Below are positions 55,825 through 64,000 of a stretch of DNA of 64,000 nucleotides, in pieces. The notes beneath the pieces are model-generated. The model was not told where the DNA came from, searched no databases, and saw only the letters and a program-made list of their open reading frames with translations. The stretch covers positions 434,001 through 498,000 of the forward strand of contig NZ_FTPP01000001.1 in NCBI RefSeq assembly GCF_900156345.1, in the 5' to 3' direction. The DNA is from Pontibacter indicus (GTDB lineage Bacteria; Bacteroidota; Bacteroidia; Cytophagales; Hymenobacteraceae). Position numbers and translations under genes: made by a program. The number at the start of each line of letters is the position of its first letter. Position 1 is the stretch's first letter.

Positions 55825-56235
55825 TTATTTCTTATCGATGATGGCGACGGTCATGCGGCTGAGGCATACCAGATCGCCCGACTCTGAGGTGATTTTGATT
55901 TCCCATACCTGGGTGCTGCGTCCCTGGTGCAGGGCTTTGGCCTCGCCGTATACCCAACCCTCGCGCACGCTGCGGATGTGGTTGGCGTTTATCTCCAGAC
56001 CCACGCAGGCTTTCTGGCTCAGGTCCACTGAAAGCGCCGCGCCAACGCTACCGAGCGTTTCGGCCAGAGCCACGGAAGCGCCACCGTGCAGCAGGCCCAT
56101 CGGCTGGTGCGTGCGCTTGTCAACTGGCATTTTGGCGGTTAAAACACCCTCTTCAAAGGCGATCATTTGAATGCCCAGGTGCTCCACCATCGTGTTTTTA
56201 CTCCACTCCTGCAGCTTTTCTAACGTAGAATCCAT
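55825..56235 (-). CDS. menI: Hotdog thioesterase, probable DHNA-CoA thioesterase
   Basis: A 136-residue hotdog-fold protein. The motif HGGASVALAETLGS (about 50-63) with the catalytic Glu, and NHIRSVREGWVYGEAKALHQGRSTQVW, match the YdiI/MenI and PaaI-like acyl-CoA thioesterases. In several bacteria this enzyme releases 1,4-dihydroxy-2-naphthoate from its CoA ester. Its coupling to menF with a 3-base gap supports that role here, although a general thioesterase cannot be excluded from sequence alone. It is divergent from a phosphatase gene with 66 bases between. Confidence 0.85.
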   Translation of the reverse strand: MDSTLEKLQEWSKNTMVEHLGIQMIAFEEGVLTAKMPVDKRTHQPMGLLHGGASVALAETLGSVGAALSVDLSQKACVGLEINANHIRSVREGWVYGEAKALHQGRSTQVWEIKITSESGDLVCLSRMTVAIIDKK

Positions 56236-56301
56236 TTTGTATAGGGTTTGAATGCTAACTTCGCATTCTCGTATTTGTAAAGAGGCAAAAGTAAGTCAAT
56301 T

Positions 56302-56928
56302 TTGAGTATTAAGAAAATATACCTGATCCGCCACGGGCAAACCGATTTCAACCTGAAGGGCATTGTGCAGGGCAGTGGCGTGGATGCTTCGCTCAACGAT
56401 CTGGGGCGCAGGCAGGCTGCGGCATTCTTCCAGAAATACCAGCACGTTCCTTTCGACAAGGTATACACCTCCACATTGCAGCGGGCGATGCAGTCGGTGC
56501 AGGGCTTTATCGAGAAGGGCATACCGCACGAGCAACATGCCGGGCTGAACGAGATCAACTGGGGCACACGTGAGGGCACCCGCATCACACCCGAAGAGGA
56601 CGCCTACTACCACCGCATGCTGCAGTCCTGGACCGAGGGCGAAACCAGCCTGTGTATAGAAGGAGGGGAGAGCCCTGAGCTGGTAGCCGCCCGGCAGAAG
56701 CCTGTAGTGGATCTGATCCTGAGCAGGCCGGAAGAGGAAAATGTGCTCATCTGTATGCACGGGCGCGCCATGCGCATCCTGCTAAGCCAGCTGCTGCGCT
56801 ACCCGTTGCGCTGCATGGACCAGTTCGAGCATCAGAATCTGTGCCTTTACCAGCTCGATTTCACGGGAAGTATGTTCAGTGTGAAGAAGTACTGCGACGT
56901 GGCCCATTTGCAGGATGTGCAGGTATAA
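56302..56928 (+). CDS. Histidine phosphatase family protein, TTG start
   Basis: A 208-residue member of the phosphoglycerate mutase-like family. The phospho-acceptor motif LIRHGQTDFN is at 8-17. A second arginine is in YTSTLQRAMQS (about 56-66), and the catalytic His lies in LICMHGRAMRILLSQLL (about 150-166). No ATG lies near the beginning: the frame starts TTG-AGT-ATT, four codons before the first strand, so TTG at 56302 is the likely start, with ATT one codon earlier as the only alternative. Substrates in this family range from sugar phosphates to nucleotides and cannot be predicted. Confidence 0.88.
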   Translation: MSIKKIYLIRHGQTDFNLKGIVQGSGVDASLNDLGRRQAAAFFQKYQHVPFDKVYTSTLQRAMQSVQGFIEKGIPHEQHAGLNEINWGTREGTRITPEEDAYYHRMLQSWTEGETSLCIEGGESPELVAARQKPVVDLILSRPEEENVLICMHGRAMRILLSQLLRYPLRCMDQFEHQNLCLYQLDFTGSMFSVKKYCDVAHLQDVQV

Positions 56929-57037
56929 ATTGCCTGTTGCAACAATTTAAGAGGTATAGTTTGAATAAAATATTTTTAGGTCTAATTTTGGGCTTTATCC
57001 ATTAGACGAATCAGGCGAACAAACAAGACGATAAATT

Positions 57038-58747
57038 ATGGCTGAAGTGATACGAATGCCTAAGATGAGCGACACGATGACGGAGGGGGTGATTGCATCT
57101 TGGCTTAAGAAAGTAGGTGACAAGGTGAGCGCCGGCGATATTCTGGCCGAAGTGGAAACCGACAAGGCGACTATGGAACTGGAATCATACGAAGATGGCA
57201 CCCTGTTGCACATTGGTCCCAAAAAAGGCGATGCCGTACCTATTGATGCTGTAATAGCAATCATTGGCAAGGAAGGCGAGGACATTTCTGGCCTGCTAGG
57301 CGATGCCGGAAACGGAGGAACGCCTGCTGCCAAAGAGGAAGCTCCAAAGCAGGAAGAAAAGAAAGAAGCAGCTCCGGCCAAGGCCGACGCTCCCGCTGCC
57401 AAAACAACTGTGGATACTTCCAATATCAAGGCTAACGTCATCCGCATGCCGAAAATGAGCGATACCATGACCGAAGGCGTGCTGGTATCGTGGCTGAAGA
57501 AAGTGGGCGACAAAGTGAGCTCAGGCGATGTGCTGGCCGAAGTGGAGACCGACAAGGCCACCATGGAACTGGAGTCTTACGAAGACGGCACCCTGCTGTA
57601 TACCGGCGTAAACGAAGGCGACGCGGTTCCAATCGATGCGATCATCGCCATCATAGGCGACAAAGACGCTGACTACAAGGCATTGCTGAATGCTGAAGGC
57701 GGAACTGAAGCACGCTCCCGCGAGGAGAATGCACAGTCTGATGAAAACGTAGAAGCCCGTACTGAAGAGACAACTGAAGAAAAAGTTCAGGACACGAAAG
57801 TGCCGGCTGGCGAGACCGAACAGGTAGCCGCTGAAGATAATGGACGCATCAAAGCCTCTCCGCTTGCCAAAAAAGTAGCAAAAGATAAAGGCATTAAGCT
57901 CAACCAGATCAAAGGATCAGGCGAAGGTGGCCGTATCGTGCTGCGCGACGTGGAGAACTTCACGCCGTCTGCTGCACCACAAAAAGCTGCAGCCCCTGCT
58001 GCCGCTCCAACTCAGGCCGCTGCTCCAGCGCCACAAGCTGCTGCAGCAACACCGGCTGCTACTACAGACGCCTACGAGGAAGTGACTGTATCGCAGATGC
58101 GTAAGGTGATTGCCCGTCGTCTGGCAGAAAGCAAGTTCTCTGCACCGCACTTCTACCTGACCATGGAAATCGACATGGACAAAGCGATCGAGTCCCGTGC
58201 TTCGATCAACGAGGTGTCTCCGGTGAAAGTGTCATTCAACGACCTGGTGATCAAGGCGGCTGCTGCGGCACTTCGTCAGCACCCTGCCGTGAACTCCTCC
58301 TGGCTGGGCGACAAGATCCGCTACAACAAGCAGATCAACATTGGCGTGGCAGTGGCGGTAGAAGAAGGCCTGCTGGTACCAGTGGTACGCAACGCCGACA
58401 GCAAATCACTTTCTGCCATCGCATCTGAGGTGAAAGACCTGGGTGGCAAGGCGAAGAACAAGAAGCTACAGCCATCTGACTGGGAAGGCAACACCTTCAC
58501 CATCTCTAACCTGGGCATGTTTGGCATCGAAGAATTCACGGCCATCATCAACCCACCAGATGCCTGCATCATGGCGGTAGGTGCCATCAAGCAAACGCCA
58601 GTGGTGAAGAACGGTAACATCCAGATCGGTAACGTGATGAAAGTGACGCTGAGCTGCGATCACCGCGTAGTGGACGGCGCTGTTGGATCTGCCTTCCTAC
58701 AGACCTTCAAGAGCATGCTGGAAAACCCACTCCGCATCCTGGTGTAA
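57038..58747 (+). CDS. pdhC: Pyruvate dehydrogenase E2, dihydrolipoamide acetyltransferase
   Basis: A 569-residue core subunit of the pyruvate dehydrogenase complex. Two near-identical lipoyl domains (1-80 and 133-210) each have the VETDKATMELES loop, with lipoylated Lys43 and Lys173. They are joined by Ala/Lys/Glu-rich linkers. The E1/E3-binding domain (about 268-307, KASPLAKKVAKDKGI and GSGEGGRIVLRDVE) and the catalytic domain follow. The active-site box SCDHRVVDGAVG has His542 and Asp546 at the C-terminus. The lipoyl repeats are also very similar at DNA level, so they arose by, or are kept alike by, tandem duplication. E1 and E3 genes are not adjacent. Confidence 0.95.
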   Translation: MAEVIRMPKMSDTMTEGVIASWLKKVGDKVSAGDILAEVETDKATMELESYEDGTLLHIGPKKGDAVPIDAVIAIIGKEGEDISGLLGDAGNGGTPAAKEEAPKQEEKKEAAPAKADAPAAKTTVDTSNIKANVIRMPKMSDTMTEGVLVSWLKKVGDKVSSGDVLAEVETDKATMELESYEDGTLLYTGVNEGDAVPIDAIIAIIGDKDADYKALLNAEGGTEARSREENAQSDENVEARTEETTEEKVQDTKVPAGETEQVAAEDNGRIKASPLAKKVAKDKGIKLNQIKGSGEGGRIVLRDVENFTPSAAPQKAAAPAAAPTQAAAPAPQAAAATPAATTDAYEEVTVSQMRKVIARRLAESKFSAPHFYLTMEIDMDKAIESRASINEVSPVKVSFNDLVIKAAAAALRQHPAVNSSWLGDKIRYNKQINIGVAVAVEEGLLVPVVRNADSKSLSAIASEVKDLGGKAKNKKLQPSDWEGNTFTISNLGMFGIEEFTAIINPPDACIMAVGAIKQTPVVKNGNIQIGNVMKVTLSCDHRVVDGAVGSAFLQTFKSMLENPLRILV

Positions 58748-58806
58748 TTCCTGACAAAAGAACTTTTGACAAAAGACAAAAGACTTTTGCAGGTATAGAA
58801 AATAAG

Positions 58807-58842
58807 AAAGGGCCTCTTCGGAAACGGAGAGGCCCTTTTTTA
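58807..58842 (+). terminator. Terminator after pdhC
   Basis: AAAGGGCCTCT (58807-58817) pairs with AGAGGCCCTTT (58828-58838) and is followed by more T. Confidence 0.88.
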
Positions 58843-58859
58843 TGGCAAGTATTTTCCCT

Positions 58860-59117
58860 ATTTGTCATCCTGAAAGGATCTTGTTGGCTGGTACCAGAGA
58901 CTTAATATATGGGGAGGTCAGCTAAGTATTCATAGCGCGAGCCTCCGGGATCGTGTCTCCTATAGTGGGGCCTCTGGCCCTTTTTCACGTTTAGCGGCCA
59001 GAGGCCGGCTCTATAATAAGCACGAGCCTGGAGGCTCGCGCTATAAAATTTTTTCTAACAGGTTCCTTAACAGAAGGACAGGATTTTTTGGACTGTTCTT
59101 TCAGAATGAAACGACTT
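58860..59117. repeat. Large cruciform nested in a second inverted repeat
   Basis: The inner element runs from 58932 to 59044. Perfect 15-bp arms ATAGCGCGAGCCTCC and GGAGGCTCGCGCTAT enclose a second perfect 11-bp stem, GGCCTCTGGCC (58969-58979) with GGCCAGAGGCC (58996-59006). Outside it, TCATCCTGAAAG (about 58865) and the complement of TCATTCTGAAAG (about 59101-59112) form outer ends. The gap between pdhC and the next gene is otherwise empty. Confidence 0.8.
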
Positions 59118-59143
59118 TGAGATATAGGTAAGCCTATATTACA

Positions 59144-59776
59144 TTACTCCACCAACTGCCCTACTTGCTGCCGGTGTGCAGGTACAGTAGCAGAATGTGT
59201 TGCGTTCTGTTGTTTCAGGATTCTGCTGGCCGCATCAGATGCCACAACCAGCCCACCAGCCATCATGATGATGTCTTTGAGCACCAATCTGCCGGCGCCG
59301 GACAAGTAGGGGAAGCCGTGGTCGGGGCCGCCCAGGTTAGGCACGTATACCTCTGGCGTAGTGATGAGAAAAGAGAGCGTCACAATAGACATACCGACAG
59401 TAAGCAAGCCACCCAGCAGTCCGATCCTGGCGTTGTAGATACCGAGTAGGGTCAGCAGACCGATGGCGATGATGACTGCGCCCAGCGCATAGGAGAAAAT
59501 GTAGGTGCCGTTTTCCTCGTGCCAGGCAATGTTCTTCGGAACCACTTCGCCTTCCTTGTTCTTGTACTGCTGGTACTCGGGCGCGTCTTTGGTATAGAAG
59601 AAGCTCATAAACGGACTATTGGCTACAAAGGGCACAATGCCATCCGCCTCATATTGGAAGGCTTTCAGGCCGCCGATCCAGGCCATGACGATGAAAATGG
59701 AGATCCGGATAAAGTGCACAAAGTAGCGCTGTGCGTTCGCCAAAGATTCGAGTAGTTGCTGTGCTTTTTCGTTCAT
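59144..59776 (-). CDS. YkgB-type DUF417 membrane protein
   Basis: A 210-residue inner-membrane protein. Helices are at about 20-37 (FVHFIRISIFIVMAWIGGLK), 90-110, 118-140 and 168-188. The motif GLKAFQYEADGIVPFVANSPFMSF after the first helix and the later EVYVPNLGGPDHGFPYLSGAGRLVLKD are the DUF417/YkgB signature. E. coli members are implicated in oxidant (hypochlorite) stress, and the mechanism is unknown. ATG at 59776 is chosen over one 30 bases upstream, on family length. An AraC regulator lies upstream on the same strand and may control it. Confidence 0.85.
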   Translation of the reverse strand: MNEKAQQLLESLANAQRYFVHFIRISIFIVMAWIGGLKAFQYEADGIVPFVANSPFMSFFYTKDAPEYQQYKNKEGEVVPKNIAWHEENGTYIFSYALGAVIIAIGLLTLLGIYNARIGLLGGLLTVGMSIVTLSFLITTPEVYVPNLGGPDHGFPYLSGAGRLVLKDIIMMAGGLVVASDAASRILKQQNATHSATVPAHRQQVGQLVE

Positions 59777-59847
59777 CAGTTCAGTAAAGTATTGGTGACG
59801 ATACAAAACTAATGCCTCCTCAAGCGCGGGAAAATGGACGGATCAGG

Positions 59848-60720
59848 CTATCTCATGGACAAATCCGCTACGATGGAGATGCCGACTTTGTCTCTGAAAT
59901 GGGTAGGGGAGATGCCAGTGTGCTTCTTAAAATAGCGACTAAAGTAATGCTCGTCCTCAAAATTGAGCGCGGCAGCTACTTCTTTGATGTTCTTGTGCGT
60001 GAGGTGGAGCTGTTTCTTGGCTTCCAGGATCACCCGGTCTTGTATCAATTGGGAAGGTGACTTGCCAAAGTGTTTCTTGACCTTACGGGCGAATGCGCTA
60101 TGGGAGAGGCCCATCTGCTCTGCGTAAAATGGCGTATTGCGTTGTGTCAGGAAATGCTGCTCTACCAGTTCCCGAAACTGCTCCACAGGGTGAAGCTTGC
60201 TGTCAGCCTCCAGCTGCTGCTCCCGCTTTTTGATTCTGCTCGCGATGGCTAAAATCAATTGCAGGTAACTCCGCAGAATCGGCTCTGAGTGCGGCTCGTT
60301 CTGGTTTAACTCTCTCCTCAACTTGTCAAAGATCGAGGCAATTTCATCGTCGTTTAGCGTGATGAAGGGCTGCTTGTAAATGTTGTTGAACAGCAGGCCA
60401 TTGCAGGCCACTTCGTTCTTGTGGTACTCAATGCAGTAAAAATCCCCATGAAAGATCAGTTGGTCTACCTCGAAGTCCGTATCGGCTGTAATGCACAAGT
60501 GCTGATAGGGGGAGGTAAACAGTGCAATTTTCCCGGCGAAAGCGTAGTCGGTGAAGTCCACGCTAAGCGTGCCACTGCCCTCCAGCAGCAGGATGTTATA
60601 AAACTCAGAGGAATAGGGACGGGCAAATGCACTGCTGGGGTGCTTCTGCAGCTGAAACATGTCCTGGTAAGCTTCCATACGCAATCGGGTAACAGAAGCT
60701 AAAGATAGCACCGGCAGCAC
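59848..60720 (-). CDS. AraC family transcriptional regulator
   Basis: A 290-residue regulator. The N-terminal cupin-like sensing domain (about 25-140) includes FYNILLLEGSGTLSVDF and LFTSPYQHLCI. The C-terminal double helix-turn-helix (about 185-285) has YAEQMGLSHSAFARKVKKHFGKSPSQLI and IKEVAAALNFEDEHYFSRYFKKHTGISPTHFR. GTG at 60720 overlaps the TAG of the upstream acetyltransferase by one base (TAGTG), suggesting coupled translation. ATG at 60678 is an alternative. Its ligand is unknown. Its nearest likely target is the YkgB-type gene downstream. Confidence 0.9.
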   Translation of the reverse strand: MLPVLSLASVTRLRMEAYQDMFQLQKHPSSAFARPYSSEFYNILLLEGSGTLSVDFTDYAFAGKIALFTSPYQHLCITADTDFEVDQLIFHGDFYCIEYHKNEVACNGLLFNNIYKQPFITLNDDEIASIFDKLRRELNQNEPHSEPILRSYLQLILAIASRIKKREQQLEADSKLHPVEQFRELVEQHFLTQRNTPFYAEQMGLSHSAFARKVKKHFGKSPSQLIQDRVILEAKKQLHLTHKNIKEVAAALNFEDEHYFSRYFKKHTGISPTHFRDKVGISIVADLSMR

Positions 60721-61280
60721 TACTTGTCCAAATGCCGAATCACGCGGCAGGGATTGCCCGCGGCGAATACATCGGCCGGAATGTCTTTGGTAACCACGCT
60801 TCCGCCCCCGATCACGCTGCGGTCGCCGATGCTGACGCCAGGGCAGATCACGACACTGCCTCCTACCCAGACGTCTTCTCCAATGTTGATGGGTTTGGCA
60901 TTCTCTACCCCGGAGGCGCGTACTTTATGGTCCATCGGGTGGGTGGCGGTGTATACCTGCACGTTGGGGCCAAACAGCGTGCGGCTCCCGATACGTACTT
61001 CCATCACGTCGAGCACCACGCAGTTGAAGTTAAAGAACACCCGTTCGCCCACCACCATGTTGTAACCATAGTCACAGTAAAAGGGGGGCTGCAACCAGAG
61101 CCCTTCGCCCGCGTTCGGGATCAGGGCTTTCAGGATGCGGCTGCGTTCTTCCACCTGGTCTTCGCGGCTGTCATTGAGTTCTTTCAGAAGCAGGCGTGCC
61201 TGCAGGCGCTCGTCACTCAGTTGCTTGTCCAGCGGGTCGTAGAGTTCGCCTGCCAGCATTTTCTCTTTCTCGGTTTTCAT
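60720..61280 (-). CDS. Maltose/galactoside O-acetyltransferase type protein
   Basis: A 186-residue left-handed beta-helix acetyltransferase of the Maa/LacA/NodL group. The N-terminal mac domain (about 5-60, EKMLAGELYDPLDKQL) is followed by hexapeptide repeats. FYCDYGYNMVVGERVFFNFNCV, YTATHPMDH (with the catalytic His) and VWVGGSVVICPGVSIGDRSVIGGGSVV carry the I-G-x-x-x-x pattern. It transfers acetyl from acetyl-CoA to a sugar, and the acceptor is not known. It shares the stop/start overlap with the AraC gene. Confidence 0.92.
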   Translation of the reverse strand: MKTEKEKMLAGELYDPLDKQLSDERLQARLLLKELNDSREDQVEERSRILKALIPNAGEGLWLQPPFYCDYGYNMVVGERVFFNFNCVVLDVMEVRIGSRTLFGPNVQVYTATHPMDHKVRASGVENAKPINIGEDVWVGGSVVICPGVSIGDRSVIGGGSVVTKDIPADVFAAGNPCRVIRHLDK

Positions 61281-61310
61281 AGGCAGGTATACGACGACTG
61301 CAGCTTTTGG

Positions 61311-61640
61311 CTATAGCGCTGCCGTTTTAAACCAATCGCGCAGAAGTTCACTATCAATATCCTGCATGCTTTTGATCTTGATGTGGCGCATGTCCTTACC
61401 GGTACCTTCCAGCAAGCCTTCCGGGTCGTTGAGTTTACCGAACTGAAAGAAGCCCAGTGTGACATAGGCTTTGGCAGTTTTGAGGTAGGCAAAGTCTTTG
61501 TTGGAACGGAAAACAGGGCGGTTCCACTTAAACTCCTCCGTTACACTGGGCACTGTATCGTGCATGAGTTGGCGCAGTGCCTCCAGTGTTTCTTTGTGCT
61601 TATAGGACGTGTTAATGTAGTTGGTTACTTCTGGATGCAT
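61311..61640 (-). CDS. DUF1801 protein
   Basis: A 109-residue protein with the DUF1801/YdhG-like fold. Recognisable blocks are HKETLEALRQLMHDTVPSVTEEFKWNRPVF, FAYLKTAKAYVTLGFFQFGKLNDPEGLLEGTGKDMRHIK, and the end SELLRDWFKTA. The open frame extends 93 bases upstream, but ATG at 61640 begins the domain. The function is unknown. It lies 30 bases upstream of the acetyltransferase on the same strand, probably in the same operon. Confidence 0.85.
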   Translation of the reverse strand: MHPEVTNYINTSYKHKETLEALRQLMHDTVPSVTEEFKWNRPVFRSNKDFAYLKTAKAYVTLGFFQFGKLNDPEGLLEGTGKDMRHIKIKSMQDIDSELLRDWFKTAAL

Positions 61641-61746
61641 ATTTCTTGGTTTTCTATTAATATCCGTTCTAATTACCGTCATCACTTGATATAACTCACA
61701 GGAAAAGAAAGTGAAAATTCCTCCTTTGAGCACATCCGCTTGCCCC

Positions 61747-62985
61747 TTATTTACTGCGTTTTACAAGTTCAAACCCTTTTACCAGGATCTCATCCTGGTT
61801 TATGCTTTTCGGAACGAACAAATGGGTAGGAATGTATTTTTCTCTGGGAGTACCGTTGATGTGGAATAACTTCTCGGTCGATAAGCGGTAGCCGAACTTT
61901 TGGTTCTTGAACGAAAAGCCCTGCATGGCGCCTGCCAGCCTTTCCATTTCTGTACCCACGGTCACAGCCCGCCCCATACCTTCAAAACCAATAGCCAGCC
62001 CTTCGCCCATGCTACCGGTCCATCTGTCAACCAATATCACAACCGGCTTGGTATAGGTTTTTCCGCGGGGCGCCACATACTCCACCCAGGTCCTGACAAC
62101 AGGCGGTAAATCCGCATAGGCCTCCACGGTCCAGTGTTTTTGATAGGGTGCTTCCTGCTGCACAAACCTGCCCATGATGGCGCGGGCTATGTAGGAATCA
62201 CCGCCGTCTACTGTGTTCCTCAAGTCAATGAGCAGACCCTTCGTGTGCATCAGGGCATCCAGGGCTTTGTCAAATTCGCGTATCAGGTTGCCATTGCCAA
62301 GCGAGTTGTTGAGCCTGATCACACCCACGTTTTGCTTATGGTAGCTGGTGAGGAAGGTGGTATCCTTTCTGATTTGCAGGTCGTCCAGGTTGAGCTCTAT
62401 GATTCTTCCGTCAGTTAGTTTCAGTTCCAGGTTGCGTGGCTGGTCGTACCTGCCGGACAGTATCTTGTTTCCGATCCAATTTCTGATCTCCTCGTCCGAT
62501 TTGTCATGGCATACGGTTGGGAAAGCATCGATCATCTGACCGAACGGGCGCCCATTGAATTTCAGGACCTCGGCACCAATGATGTTATGGTGCAGGTTGC
62601 TAATTTGAGTTTGCCATACCTGCGTGATGACAGTTTTGTTTTGGCGGGTGTTAGCATATAACGGGGCATACAACCTGTAAGAAGCTTTTCTATTTGTATT
62701 CAGTATCAAATGGCTGTCATAAAATTCATAGAGCAGGTACTCAAAGAACAAGACTTGCCCTGTGGCCGTCCGGATTGTGTCGAGGGACGGGATATATTTT
62801 TCGCGGATACACGCCAGATCAGTTTTCTTGTCTTTCAGATAAATGTAGCGTTCCGAAAGATCAGTGAGCAACTTTTCTAAGTCTTCCGCGAGAAGCGCTT
62901 TATCAGGTATAGACTGTTGTACCTGAGCAGAGGAGGGGGATGCTAATCCGGCCAGGATACAGAAAATAAAGAGCAGCTTCTGCAT
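61747..62985 (-). CDS. S41 family peptidase
   Basis: A 412-residue exported protease of the C-terminal processing peptidase (S41) type. The signal peptide is residues 1-20 (LLFIFCILAGLASPSSAQ). The core includes VGVIRLNNSLGNGNLIREFD, KGLLIDLRNTVDGGDSYIARAI and the nucleophile motif TGSMGEGLAIGFEG with Ser325. No clear PDZ domain is visible between the N-terminus and the core. The frame is open 51 bases upstream, but ATG at 62985 starts the signal peptide. Its substrate is unknown. Confidence 0.88.
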   Translation of the reverse strand: MQKLLFIFCILAGLASPSSAQVQQSIPDKALLAEDLEKLLTDLSERYIYLKDKKTDLACIREKYIPSLDTIRTATGQVLFFEYLLYEFYDSHLILNTNRKASYRLYAPLYANTRQNKTVITQVWQTQISNLHHNIIGAEVLKFNGRPFGQMIDAFPTVCHDKSDEEIRNWIGNKILSGRYDQPRNLELKLTDGRIIELNLDDLQIRKDTTFLTSYHKQNVGVIRLNNSLGNGNLIREFDKALDALMHTKGLLIDLRNTVDGGDSYIARAIMGRFVQQEAPYQKHWTVEAYADLPPVVRTWVEYVAPRGKTYTKPVVILVDRWTGSMGEGLAIGFEGMGRAVTVGTEMERLAGAMQGFSFKNQKFGYRLSTEKLFHINGTPREKYIPTHLFVPKSINQDEILVKGFELVKRSK

Positions 62986-63282
62986 AGCAGCCTGAAACGG
63001 GTAACGATTCCTTGTCCGGTGAATAGTTCTGCTCATTTATTTTGCTAATGCCAAATGCAAAAGAATTTTTGCTGCGTGTTAAATTAACACAAGCCGCCCC
63101 ATTTTTCCAATCGTTCTTTAAACTGGCTCGATCAGTATCTACCTGCGCCCTTTAGCATGCAATGCTACATTTTCTAATTATATCTCGCTGAGTTCCGATA
63201 GAGTTCTTAGGTGATCTTTAACTTTCCTGGTCTCAAACAATCTTTTGAATCGGGTATAATCAAAAATTAATACGCTCCGTCA

Positions 63283-63996
63283 CTAGAATGCCGGGCTGGC
63301 CAGGCCGGAGATTGGTTTTGAGTTAAATACTTTTTTCCAAAGCAGCCGGATAGAGATCAGGTGCGCGTAGTAGGCGATCGGCACAACCACAGCTGGAAGC
63401 CAGATAAAAGGAAAGAGTAACACAGCTACATTGGATTGCTCGAAAGCAAACTGCTGCACAGGAGAGGGGGCCGAGAGAATACCGTTGCTCACTGTAAACA
63501 GGAGTATACCTAACGTAACAATATTCCATATGAGCAAAAACTGCGGGCGCCACTTGTTTTGCACAAAGGCGAAGTAGTATACCAGAGGTGCTGTTATACC
63601 TGACAGTATATCGAAGTTCCTGCCCTCAAATGTCATCAGTTCTGGTGTGAGTTGGTAAAGGAAAAGCCAATATAAGACAAGCTCCACCGGTATGCGCATG
63701 GTCTGCAGCAGCGTGAGCGTTTTCAGGTCGAATTGGTCGAGCCATGCCCTGCCCTTGCTTGTGCTGAAGAGAATTGTGAGACAGATCAGCGGTGGCAGTA
63801 CTGCTATTAAAAATCGGGGAGGCAATGTGTCGGTGACCTGGAAAAAGCCCATCCAGGCCAGCGCACCCGTCAGCACTAGCCAGCCGAGCAGTACAAAAAC
63901 TAACCAGCGTGAAGCGGAGGCTTTCACAAATAGATAAATGGCGGCGAGTACGGTAAGCACAAAGGTGCCGTAGATGTACAGAGGTAATGTTTCCAT
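63283..63996 (-). CDS. Multi-pass membrane protein of unknown function
   Basis: A 237-residue protein with about seven hydrophobic helices: 8-25, 31-50, 62-78, 100-118, 130-145, 152-172 and 190-218. No soluble domain and no recognised motif. Charged residues appear only in short loops (WRPQF, RLLWKK). It starts 4 bases inside the right edge of the window, so promoter and partners are not seen. It may be a small transporter or sensor, but nothing in the sequence decides this. Confidence 0.7.
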   Translation of the reverse strand: METLPLYIYGTFVLTVLAAIYLFVKASASRWLVFVLLGWLVLTGALAWMGFFQVTDTLPPRFLIAVLPPLICLTILFSTSKGRAWLDQFDLKTLTLLQTMRIPVELVLYWLFLYQLTPELMTFEGRNFDILSGITAPLVYYFAFVQNKWRPQFLLIWNIVTLGILLFTVSNGILSAPSPVQQFAFEQSNVAVLLFPFIWLPAVVVPIAYYAHLISIRLLWKKVFNSKPISGLASPAF

Positions 63997-64000
63997 GGCT

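Noticed and set aside
57038..57600. Tandem near-identical DNA blocks in pdhC as an assembly duplication
   Set aside because: The two blocks differ at many synonymous sites and encode the two lipoyl domains normal for this protein.

Overview
The window looks like chromosome from a Bacteroidota bacterium, most likely Cytophagales/Hymenobacteraceae (Pontibacter-like). This is inferred from gene content: a gliding-motility/type IX C-terminal domain protein, DUF5683 between parB and dapB, an ECF sigma/anti-sigma pair with a CarboxypepD-regulatory-like domain, zinc metalloproteases of the DUF5117 type and a menaquinone pathway. It also fits the moderate GC genes, the AT-rich spacers and the lack of obvious Shine-Dalgarno sequences. 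No rRNA, tRNA, CRISPR array, transposase, integrase or phage gene was seen.

Layout. 0-6.6 kb: kdsA end, a DUF695/RraB-like protein, a methyltransferase, apaG, ung, a lipoprotein, DUF2200, an AT-rich SUKH-like orphan, lepB. 6.6-10.4 kb: a compact minus-strand parA-parB-DUF5683-dapB-lepB block preceded by an MBL-fold hydrolase. 10.7-13.9 kb: two DUF2382 stress-type proteins and two small exported proteins. 14-20.2 kb: pyrG-yidC and a large zinc metalloprotease. 20.5-28.1 kb: a TPR protein, dinB, a PfpI/Hsp31-like protein, pirin, a pseudouridine synthase homologue with degraded catalytic motifs, brnQ. 28.4-38.6 kb: a type IX-secreted protein, a frameshifted trimethylamine-type flavin monooxygenase, a second zinc metalloprotease, a lipoprotein cytochrome c, an SMP-30 lactonase, an alcohol dehydrogenase. 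38-42.5 kb: sigma factor/anti-sigma/HD protein, divergent from a YfbK-type VWA protein. 43.2-48.3 kb: methyltransferase and histidine degradation genes hutU-hutI-hutG (hutH not in the window). 48.5-56.9 kb: menaquinone genes menE, menD, menF and a menI-like thioesterase among small proteins, then a phosphatase. 57-64 kb: pyruvate dehydrogenase E2, a YkgB-type membrane protein, AraC regulator, acetyltransferase, DUF1801, S41 peptidase, and a membrane protein.

The most unusual content is non-coding. (1) The heptamer AGGTATA/TATACCT is strongly over-represented in genes and spacers on both strands: about 29 by eye in the first 10 kb, against about 1.2 expected. (2) Two spacers (42.7 and 52.1 kb) carry a structured element: hairpin, potential pseudoknot, second hairpin. 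Its stems change in a compensating way while a 20-base loop stays identical, which makes it the best candidate for an undescribed RNA or mobile DNA element. (3) REP-like G-rich hairpins cluster beside those elements. (4) Tandem 'word' repeats, often paired as inverted arms, sit in several spacers, and one word (CAACAATTTAACCATC) lies directly upstream of four start codons in the same orientation.
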